Positions 27,401 through 39,400 of a DNA stretch of 64,000 nucleotides are shown piece after piece. The notes beneath the pieces were generated by a model. It was not told the origin of the DNA and made no database searches. It worked only from the letters and a program-made list of their open reading frames with translations. How positions within the stretch are numbered: position 1 is the stretch's first letter; each line of letters opens with the position of its first letter. Position numbers and translations under genes: made by a program. Origin of the DNA: Rhea pennata (Eukaryota; Chordata; Aves; Rheiformes; Rheidae); contig NC_084672.1 of the NCBI RefSeq assembly GCF_028389875.1, positions 7,614,458 to 7,678,457 on the forward strand, given 5' to 3'.

Positions 27401-30400
27401 TGTGGAATGATGCTCCAAGCCATGGCTGAAGCAAAAATGCCACCAATCATCCAGAACATGCACAGCCAGCTCAGGTGTTCCCCCCTCTTCTCCCGAGACA
27501 GGAATTCAGAGAAATAGGCAAACACAATGGGGAGGGATCCCCCAATACTGAGGAGAAAAAAACAACACATGAGAAGGATAAATCTTTTTTTCATGTCTTT
27601 GTATGTGTATCTTATGATGGCTCATACTAAAAGGCAAGGTCACACTTACAGATTCACTGCACTCATGGAGGAAAAGTTCAAATCTCTCTTTGGCTGGACT
27701 GGTTTTAGACATCAGAGATAAGCAAGATTCTTGTTATGCTCTGAAAGCTGATTTTACTGAATAGTTTATACAAAGGTAGTGTAATGCCCTGCTCTTCACG
27801 TAGACATCTCCTCTGTTGTTTTTTGGCAAATTATCGTTTTAGGGAGGCCAAAAACAGCTAGGTGATGGGAGCAGCAAGGGCTTGTTGGAGGCCCTGGCAG
27901 TCAGGTGAAAAACTGACATAGATATTTATCAGTCTCCCTGGCCTTCATCCACAATTTGGGCAGTACAAGAAAAATCTCAGTGATCCAACTTTCTTACTGA
28001 TAATGCTTCCATTGACATGACCAAGGTACCTCAGCCACACTAGGTAAACAGCCAGGCAGTCCCAGCTTGGTGGCCGAGACACATCTCCAGAGGAGTCCAG
28101 CCAGTCCTTCCTTTTCACATCTGACAAACCCAACCATTGTACAGCTCCAGCTTTTTTCATGGGAAAAGGGAGTTCCTGGCTGAAAGACTACCCAGTTACC
28201 TACCCGAGGCCAGAGATAAGGCGGCAGAAGAGAAAGAATCCATATCCCTGGACGAAGGAGGAAAGGAACGCGAAGGCAGCATTGATTGCAAGTGATATGA
28301 TGAGGCATTTCTTCCTTCCCAGTTTGTCAGCTAGGCCACCCAATACCACAGCCCCCACCATCATTCCTAGGTAGACTATCAAGCCTAGAAGAGAGAGAAA
28401 AACAGTGAGTTTGGTAGCAACCATTCTCCCATTTACTGAGTGGAAGTAGTTTGCTATCCCATACATAATCAACATCAGCTGCTGTTCCCCCAAATTACAG
28501 ACAACTGCTGCCCGAGACCTTCCTAATGGAGGAAAATGGAGATGGAGCTACCACTGAGGGCCTTAGTCATATCCTAGCCATTTCTGTCAAAAGCCCATTT
28601 TGTTATGAACCAGCATGTAGAATGTAGAAACAGATATGACTTGTCTGGGCTCTGTATGCTTGAATTTGGAGAGAGCTATTTTCAGACATATCTAAAAAGC
28701 CCTTTGCATTTTGCAAGTGCCCTCAGGAGACACTGTTACTGTCCAAGTAATAATCATTAATATTCGTTAATAAGCAAAATAGGAGCTGTTCTAAAATTTA
28801 AAACTGTCTAGTAACTGGTTATTCATTCCTTCTAGGTTTTGTACCTTAGGAATTGTCATAGCCTGGTTTGAACACAAGGCAGATGCCTTAAAAAGCCTTA
28901 GAAAATTGCCCTTACACTGCACATTACACATGGAAGTAGAAATACTTCCGTTCACCCATAATGAGCCATCTCAGGTGCCAGAAACTCTTTTTTTTCACTG
29001 ATTTCCCCATCTACGCATTAGCTTGGATCCCTACCTACTGCATTGCACCGTGCAGCATAGACAGCCCTCTTTCAGTCAGACCCACACCTTTCTTCCTCCA
29101 GCCTCACTGCTCACATATCCCCTGCACGTAAGCAATGGCCATCTATAAGCAGCTTAGCTTGCACGTGTCCCAGCTATGTGACATCAACTACAGAACAGAA
29201 GACTAATGTCTTAACGCCACTCATCCCCTGAGCACAACAGGACTGAGGGTGTGTAGGGAGGAGTCTCTCTTGTCACTGTTTACATGCAGAAAACCCTGAC
29301 AGGTGAAAGACCACACAGATAAATCTCTTTGCAGGTTACCTATTCTACCCATGTTTCCTTTGGAGCATATCATCTCTTCCATTTTCCATAGCATTACTTG
29401 AAAGGATCACGCTATAAACTCAGTCTGACCTGTGTAGCACAGATACTTGCTCTGTTACAGAGCCAAGATCTTATGTCTAAGTAAAGGACAACTTATAGAA
29501 AATAGTAAAATCTTGACCTGAAAATTTCAGGAGAAGGGAAATTCCACTGCTTGTCTTAACAGTTTGTGCTATAGATTAATCACCCTGACACTTTTAAAAA
29601 AAAGTTTTTATTTTTAACTTAACTTGACTTAGATCTTTCACCATGGGGTCTTTTGAATACATTCAGTGCAAGGCTGAATAGGGGAGAATGATTTTCTTTA
29701 AGCACACTCTCTGTATCCAGCTCTTCATGTCCTCACAATGCTGGCCAGCAAAGCATGGCCGTTGTCCTTGGCCCTTCTACCAAGACTGCGACCAGGAGGA
29801 TCACCTATTATATATCCTTTTGTCTTGTGGGGGATAATAGAACTAACAACCTTTAAGCTCCAAATTTTGTTTTTCATTTATTGTATTAACTTTCCAGATT
29901 TAAAGGCTTCAGTGAGCAAGAAGAATATTCCCAGAAAGACCCACAAGCTCTGGTCCTTCTGCTGGCAAAATTCCTGTTGAAACCTGCAGGAGTTATGATA
30001 TGAAAAGACAGCAGGAGTAAATACTAAGCATTTAAAATATGATAGTATACAGTGCAAATCAGTACTTGAGGGGCTGGAAATGATAAGCTAGAGTGAAATG
30101 ATTTGCACTGCTGTTAAGGGAAGACATCTGGGAATCAATTAGTCCAGCAGCTGGCAGAAAATGGAACAGGTCTTAGAAGAACAACAAGGTTGCACTTGGC
30201 CTCTGGGCTTCAGGGCTATTTTGCTTTAGGCTTGTCAGTAAACATATTCATTCCCTTCAGGAAGGAAAGATGTAAGGATAGAAGGAGCCAGGAGCATATG
30301 GCTCCAAGACTCCTTTGAATGAGTCCAGATGAGTTAAGACTGCAAGGAGATGGACTATCAGCAGGTCTATTCTACCAAAGCTGTATTGAGTTTCACCATG

Positions 30401-33400
30401 TGAAGGACAAAGCCCTTCACATTTTATCCATGTACAGTGTGTGGCTGGTACTGCCCCTGCCCACGCAGAGCAGGGCCAAAATTCTTTGTGACTAGGTGTC
30501 TTTCTTGCCCTTTCTGCTGGCCTGGTGGCCTGCTGCCACCAAGAACTTTGAACAGTACATCCAAGCAGATTACTATAATGGTATCTCCTTGACTAGTGAG
30601 TTGAATAGGTCTCAGACCTTTCTACTTCAAGCTAGGGATTTAAAGAGTAGGAGCAATATCACTATTGTCACGTTTCAGAAGAAATTGGTGGCAAGCATCG
30701 CACGGGAGAGAAGAGGAACAAAAGGCTGTTTCCAGAATACTTACTGTATTATCTTAGACATCATAGGCAGGAGAAATCCTACTGTGGAGATCCTGTTTTT
30801 TTCACATATTTTTGTAATACATGAATGTGTAAACACATTGATCAGTCTGATGGCTGAAGGCCTGTTCTGTGCCATCCAGCAAAGTTAGCTAAGGACTAAC
30901 GCACAGAGTTATTTGGCAGCTGATTTTGCCTTTCTTTCTGGATTGCAAATGTCTTCATTTGGTTTGAAATGCATTACTAAATTAAAAGTTATGCAGCAGA
31001 AAGCCACTGTAGCATTTCACAGAATGCTGGTCTCATGTTAACTAGAAGTAGAAAAGTTCAGACTTCTAAAATGCCCCATTCCATAAGCAGAGCAGTAGGA
31101 TTATATCTGTGAATTGTTCTGATTTTTTTTCCTGTCCACAAAATGTCTACAAGATAATCAGAATTTTGTGTATTAAAGGCAAAAGATCTGCTCAGATATA
31201 CTCTTGCCTCTTTACAGCCTTTGTACTGGAACAATGACACAGGATTTTGCCAGCACCCTCCATGATCCTTTTGCCCTTTTGATTTATACATTATCTCTCA
31301 CCCAAGTTTTTCTGGTGATGTGATCTAAAGGTCTATAAAGGTTTCAGATTCTGATTGGCAGCAATCAGAGAAGACTTGTATGTAGCTGAGAATTTGAGAT
31401 CTGTTTTTCTATTAACTTTGGCCTCCAGCTGCTTCACTGAAGTGTAAATTGCAAGGGAGAACTTAGGATTTTGGATTAGTATTTTTTTTCTAACAAAAAA
31501 GGAATCTTAATGCAATACTCCGGGACTTAATGCTTTTACATTGGCTCTTGAGCCATATCTAATGGAGTAGCTCCGATCCCATCCAGTAGACAGAAGTTAT
31601 GATGTAGCCTGTAGCTATCACTGGTGTTTCACAGCACCTATTCTGAGGGTGAGCCCAGCACAGATGAGTAGTTCACAGCACAGCTCAGCCTGCACTGCCA
31701 AATCCAGATGAAAAATGAATCATCAGAGAGTTTAGGGTTTTGTTTTGCCTTTTTTTTTTTCCCTAGAGAAAATCCCTGGATGGCAGATGTTCATACAAAG
31801 CCTCTTAATACCATAAAATGTCCTAGGTTAAGAGGAGAAGTTTGCTACTGTGTTCTAGCCCACGATTTATTATAACTGATTATCTTTGTTGGCAGTAGGA
31901 CAGCCCACTGTCTGGCCAGGGATGACTCCAGCAGCTTCCCAGCTCAAAGGGAAGAGTGGATGCTCCATCCAGGTGAATATTTTACAGATAACTCCTTTTT
32001 GTTCCTGCTATGCCTCACTTGGCCATTTCAGCTGCAGCAAATGTTACAGTCCCTTCTGTCAGCAAAAGCTTTTAGTCATTATACTCAAAAATCCACCAAG
32101 CCAGGAGCTCATTTCTTGTACTGACATGCTGGTTTCCTTATTTTATTTAACCTGGGAGTTGAGTTTGACTTGGCCTGCACTGTATTGTATCAGTAGTGAC
32201 TACAGGGATACAAGAGTACAAACTTCCCAATATAGCTCCATCTTGCAATAATTTCTGCACTAGATTTTCTCATCAGATCAATAGCCTATGCTTTCCAGAG
32301 CTTACCAGTTCCAAAATCCAGGTGGAAGGCTATGCCTAAAAAATATAAAAAATTCCTGGTTGGACAAAGAGTTTGAAGTCAAAGTTCATAGTGCCTGATT
32401 CTGATTTCCACTGCCCAGAATAGAGCAGACAGAGAAAAAACCTCTGTGTGGAGCACAGAGAGACTAATTACACAATATGAATGTTTCCAGGAAACTGCCT
32501 CATTCTTCTAGCAAGCTTCTCGCAGCACTTCCCTTCCTGTTGGCTCACCAGTGCCTTTATCCTGCCCTTCTCAGCTGTATCAAGAGTTTGGAAACCACAT
32601 TCCAAATACTACAGCTACAGACCTGCTTCGTTAGACAGTCCGGCCACTGCAGTACTGCGGCATGCATGATGTCACTTCATTAGTTTGTGGAGAAGAAACA
32701 AGCTGATAGACCAACTGCTTCGTCAGATCCCATCAGAGTGCTGCCCATGCTTACAGAATCACTAGATCACTGGTTCACATACACTGTAGCCACTAAAATG
32801 CTAAACTGTTCAATAACATAGCTGATGCCACGCAGGAATGTAGTTACTCATGTAGCCTCCATGCCGGAGGGATAGTCTGCTGGAACACTGAGGAGTGCCA
32901 CAACAGCAGCTCTTACCTCTGAAAAATATCTGGCTTCCAAGACTATCAAGTCTTGGAAAACTCAAATTTTAAGGAGAATTGAACAGAGTGAGTCTTTTGA
33001 ATAACCGAAAGAAATTATATTTGTTCTGCTGTTTTACTTCTGTCCACAGAATATTCTAAGGAAAAACATTACAAGGATTCAAATCATAAACCTGGCTTCA
33101 GACCTTGCAACTATCCAGGCAGACTTAGACTGTGCTAGGAGAGTTCAGCTTCTGAATCAACATATGCAGCAGATACAGGTGAAATACTAAGGGCAACTTC
33201 ACATACACCATTATTTGCAGACTGTACCACTGTAACATGGTACAATGAAGGCCTATGGGAAAGTTTGCAACAGCCTCACGTAAAATCTGTGGAAAACCAG
33301 AGTTGAAATTCTAATAAATTTCCAGTTATGACTCATTCAGCGCTGAAGTTAGAAGGAAAATATGCGGCCACTGAGCTATTCCCACCAGAAAAGAGGTAAC

Positions 33401-36400
33401 ATATAAAACATTTTCATATTAAGAAATTCATCAACCTTCATTGAAACTGTGCGCTCTGCATTAGGCAGGAATTGTGAATTTAAAGGCTAAAATTCTGGAA
33501 ATAGACAGTTACAGTACATGGCTATGTACATGCTAAACCATCGTGTTACTATTTTAGCATAATTAGAAGTGGACTCATAAGGGCTTCAAATATGAAAAGG
33601 AAAAATGCAAGATCAATCCAAATCTCCATCACAATTGTAAATTGCTTTCGTTGACAGTCAATAGGATTAAAGTTCTTAAAATTCAGGCACATCTGAAAAT
33701 AACACCTATCAAGTCATGACGAGGAATCTGGGAATAAAGGGAGAAGTCAAGCAGAAAAAATAGCCCAATGGGAAGAATTAGTCCCAGAGTGCTTAGCACC
33801 ATCAGCAAGGTAAGGAATGCTGCCTGAGGTGTGCATTTATCAGGTACAAGAGTCTCTCACCTCTGTTAACAGGTTTACACAGAGCTGGTAACAACAGAAA
33901 CGTGGATGTTCTTACCCACTCGCAAAGCACAGGACACCAATGGGACGTAAAAAGAAAGCCTTTGATGGAGGAAGAAGCATCTTGACAACCCAAAAGGATT
34001 ATGACTTTATATAGCCTATAGGTCCTATTGCAATACAAGCCGAATCCAAACAACCTTACCCAAGCAGCATCTGTCATACGAGGATGAATTTCACAGACAC
34101 AAAGAAAATTTTGTGAGTTAGGTCTGGACTATTTGAGATGAACGAGGCAAGGCACAGGATCAGATTATGTGCGAGGGATTTGAAGAGAGAGCAATAAAAC
34201 CCAGTAGCCCTGACTGATTTGCTCTGTAACAGCCAGCGTTTTCCAGAGTGCGGAACGGCCCCAGCAGAGGATTAGCTGAGGGATGAGTGGCCTTTTTTCC
34301 CTCTTCTTGACTTTTCTTATCTGCTTCTACTTGTACGCTTATTAGTGTGTTGCCCACGAATCTCACTAACTTTGTAAATGGAAATCAAATGAAAGGGTTT
34401 GCACTTGCCATGTTAATCAAGTACAGGCAGAGATATTTTACCTACTGCTAATGATCCTACCACCAAGAAGCAGGTCATGCAACTGAAACAAGACTTCCCA
34501 TTTCCAGAAGTTTGGGGGTGGACACCAGGCAAATTATGGCTGCTGAACTGGAGGGAATTTTGCATATTCGAGCAAAAGGTGGACGCATGAATCCACAAAC
34601 TCTTTGATGTCACACTGGAAACGCACACTAAGGGTTTCAGCAAGCGCTGCCAGCATAGCGTGGGTGGATGTTAACACTTAGCTGGTTTTACAGTCCCCCC
34701 TGCAGGACTTGTCCATCAGTACAACATACATAGACCATCTGGTTTCCTCACACCCAACCCCTGCACTAAATCAAAGTTTTTAACAGCAGAAGCCTTTGCT
34801 GTTAAACGAAAACCTGTCCCTGCTGGCTCTCATCAGATGAGACTCCTGTCATGTCTACAAAGGGGGACTCAACCATCTCCATGTGGCACCTGCACAGCAC
34901 TCCACTTCCATAACAGGGTGTCCCCATTTCACAAAAGCACCTTTTTTCTCCCTAAGATGTACTGCATGCCACTAGCACCATCACTGTCAGGGTGCTGCCT
35001 CCTCTTGTGACAGCCTTTCTGCCGAGGTCGACCGGCTACGGCAGAGTGAGGAAGCCGCTTCTGGGATCCCGAGTGCTTATCCAGACGAGGGGAAAAAAAA
35101 AAAAAAAAAAAGGAAAAAAGTGGAGAAAAGCTACTGAGGGGATTAGGATTTACTATCATATCATGTAAATTTGGGTCAATGAGAAGCTGAGGCTAAATTT
35201 TATCTCAGCTGGTAATAAAACAGCCTCTTCACACAAGTAAGAGCAAGGATGTTGTCACACGTCCTATTTAACTTGACTCACATGGCCAAGCTTGAATTTC
35301 TCCATAACTGCATAATTACTTACAGGATTTTTATTTTTTTGATCTACATTCCAAAGTCAAAAGTCTGTAAGATTTTATTCTCCTTAAAACTTTATTACTC
35401 TGTCATAAAGACAAAGGGAGCCGTGTGCCCAAAAGACGGATTTTATTCTCAGCGTCCATGTGGTTGTTCTGCAGTCATGGACAAAGTGCTTAAATTTTCC
35501 TTGTCTCAGTTTACGGGCTGCGAAATGGTAGTAAGATACCTGCATCTCTGGGGATCTAGGAAGTCTGATGTTTTAACTGTGCCTTGAGGTTTCATATGCA
35601 GGGTATAAAAAAAGTTTAAGATATGATTATGACACCATCTTTTATACGAGCTATGTACTTACTGCTTTGTGCTTGTAAATACAATGTTTAGCCTCCTGAG
35701 AGGCAATTAATAGCATTTACAGATTTATGTATATATGATAATTCCCTGAATAATAATTTTGTATGCCTCTCAGTACATAACTGAATATAACATTTACAAC
35801 TAGTCATTTGATTGTCCTCAACGAATCAAAAAAAAAAAAACAGGAATATAATTTCAATAAGTTTAATAGATGTTTTATTATTATTGATGCTGGACAAAGC
35901 TCAGCAAAAGCAGGTCTATCAAATGAATGCATGAGAACAAACTTGTTACAATTTAACAAGCTTATTCTTAACAACTAGTGTTAAAAGTCAATAAAATCAA
36001 AGTGCTAAAATATATACAGTTGTTGGGGGGGGGTGTTATACTTCTGCACATGTCCTCAAAATAGCATTTCACATCACAGAAAAGCTCAAAATGTCTTTTG
36101 CCCCACTAGGGATAGTTAGGGCTAAAATAGCTGTTAATTTGCATCTGATGTAGAGATGTTTATTTTCAGAACAAAAATGTAAACGTTTTCTAGAATGTGT
36201 CATATTCATTTCACACATTTCTTAAAACACTGTGGGCATCTGTTTATTTGTAAGTTTTGAATAATTTGGCCATAATTTGCTTGATATTTTTCTACTCTTG
36301 CTTTCTGAGGGAGGAAAAATACGCAATACACAGAGTACTTAATGCAAAATGTCCTTTTAGCAAAAGCTGAACTTTTCCAAATTGGTCTGTAGGGAGCATC

Positions 36401-39400
36401 TATTTTAGCTCTCTTATTTGTCTGTTCCTATTTCTGAGAGAGTTTGATTACTTACCTGATTTATCTCCCATTTATTCTCTCCTAGCCTCACTAGTTACGG
36501 CTGAGACATTCTCATGTGTTTAAACATTAGCAGCTGCCTGGAGGCAACCCTAGCTCCATCTGGGGTAACCTCACCATGTTCTCTTAGCAAAAATGCAGTG
36601 AGATGAACAGTCACCTGAGAACAAACATGAGCTGTTGTGGTCAAATCTGTTGGTACATAGCAATAAGATAAGGGACAGTAACTCATGTATGGATAATGAC
36701 CCCACATCCCTAGAGCAGCATGACAATTTGAGGAAAAGCTCTGCCCTCTCTAATCAACCCACCATTCATTTCATGCAGACACACACTTGCAAGATCATCA
36801 CTGCACATTAGGCATAAATTGAGGCAAAGAGCTCTGATTGCTACCTATTACTGTGAAAAATCAGCCTATAAGTGTCATTGAACCTTGCATATTAACAAGA
36901 TTAATTTGCAATAGTACAGCCCATAGAACATCAAGGAAATGGTATGAGATACTTTTCTAGTCACTGGTGGATGGGCGCTCAAGCTAATCCAGGAAAGGTA
37001 TTGAGGAAGATTATGTTCTTGCTTCCATCAATAGCACTTTACCAGCCTCCCTCTCCAGTAGCTGATAAGTGACTATCCTTATCATGCAGAGCACCCAAAG
37101 CTGCTCAGACTGGGGAAGAAACCCTCTTGCAGAGTGCAGCACATAGGACACCAGGCTGTGCTACAGGCAGGTCTACCAACAAACCTTCCGTCTCTGCTGC
37201 GACTCACTGTCTGCCAAACCACCCACACACTCTGCTCCCTGCTGCTAACCTCTCGCCATGGCTAGCACAGCAGAAAACTGCCCTGTTCTCTCCAGTTCAG
37301 ACTCAGAAATCTGCACTTTCCCTCTTGTACGCCTTCCAGCAGCCTCAAGCCCACACCAGCCTCCTCATAGCCTTGCTGGCCAGCACACTTCTTGGTGCCC
37401 TTGAGTATTCATTATTCGTATCAATGCACTGCTCTGCAATCTAATGCTTTCTAAGCCACTCTTAATCCCTTTTCACAAAGGGATCATCTCACAGAGCTCA
37501 GATCCAAAAGGAAACCGCCTACATGAGTTTAACCTGCTGCAGCAGAGAAACATCCAGCAGCTGAAAAAGTATCTTCAACAAAAAAGTCATACTGAATCAG
37601 AATCCTATCTCTGGCACAGTACCTATAGAGTGTTACCATAAATATCCACTTTACTTTCTGCTTTTCTAGTCTCCTTCAATCTGACATAAGTCAACTTTTA
37701 TTTTTAGGAAAATACTTTTTTTTTCCTTCATATTTAAGCCACAAGATAGTGTGAAGGCAAGCTCCGAGAGCACACTCCCAAAATCAAATAGGCTAAGCAG
37801 AGAGGAAATTGTTCTGCAGAAACAGGTTCTTCAAAAGAGCTCTTTAAAAGCAGGCAGAAAAGACAGAAAGAAGAACGCCATTCCCTAGATTAGGAATTCA
37901 ATATTAGATTTGTTAATGTGCAGTGGGCTGGAGCTGGGGTTGGATACAGACCCAAATGTCTCCTTGCTTATCCAGAGCTTATCAGAACACTCTGAACTTT
38001 CAGCTTTGCAAATATTGAGCTGCAGAGTGAGCTCTCATGAGATTTCTTGTTCTTTTTTTTTAAACTTGTGGTTGGGCCAGAAATACCTAAAAAATGGATA
38101 GATTTTCTTGTGATATTTGAAGTTTTCCAGTTCTGGTGCATACTAGAAACAGTTCTACAGAGATAGAAATTCATTGGGGTCAGAATTTCAGAAGATCTCT
38201 GCTTTCATTTAACCACCAAAATAAATGACCTAATTTTCAAAAAAGGGCACATCACTGAAAAGGCACCCAGCAGGGTGGCCCATAGCGAGCTAATGAATTC
38301 TGAAGTCCCTTTGAAATCAGGTTCTAATTGTGAGCAATTTGCTTTTAAAAATTAAATCTGAACTCTATCAAGTTGGGAATTTTAAGTGTTTTTTTTTAAA
38401 AAAAAAAGTTACCAATTTTTTTTATGGCACAAAATTTGATAGAAAGTGAATTAAACTGTGGGAATAAACATCCTGACCCCACGTTCAGATGAGAAACAAA
38501 AGAAGAAACAAAAAAAAGTGTCTTTGGAACACCAAGATGAGAGCTCTATATAAGGCTAATTGTCATCTGTGCCACAAGTAATACAAATAGAATTAAGTCA
38601 AGGCCCAGCATCTAATCCAAAATATGCATTTACTTTGAATCAGGCAGGGCTTCTAGGCCAGAATGCATGAACTACTGATGATTTCCCTATGACGCTTGTA
38701 CGTATCTATCCAGACACTCTATTCCCCTCCTAAAATGTTCTTCCAAGAGCTGCTTCATTTGCTTTCCAGATGTGCTGTTCAGTTGCATGGCTTGCTCTCA
38801 CTATGAGACATGCTGGATGCTTTCCTGATTCTTAGATATCTGGGAGACTTCATACCATATTTAGTTTATAATTTGCAGAGGGAAAAAATTGTTCCTCCAA
38901 ACTGTTCCACCCAGTCTCAGACACAATAACTAAGCCTTTGTATTTTAACGACAGAGAGGTGTCAATGGTGATGTAAAGCGGATGTTGGGAGTAGCCTGAC
39001 CCTTTAATCTCCATGCAGAACTTTTATTTTATTTCACAGACCTAAGAAGAAATCTCTATAGGCTACTTCTGCCCCAGTACACATTAGCAAATAGCTCTGG
39101 CTGAGAATTTAGCATGCAAAAGAAATTTACTACACAGCCAATTTGCTGATTGGGACTTAGGACTACAGAAAAGGGGAGCCTAGACAAGCGAAAAACTTTG
39201 AAGAACAAGGAAGCCCTGGCAGCCACAATGTAACAGCCTGCCAAATGATCCAGAGCAAACAGGCCTTTAGCTGTTGTATCTGTCATACTGGAACAGTACT
39301 GTTTGTGGACTTCTCATTACGGTTTAGTTGCTAAAAGCATCAAAATCCAACTCACTAGATGCTCAGGTAGGAAATGCCACCTTTAACCTTCCATGTTTGT

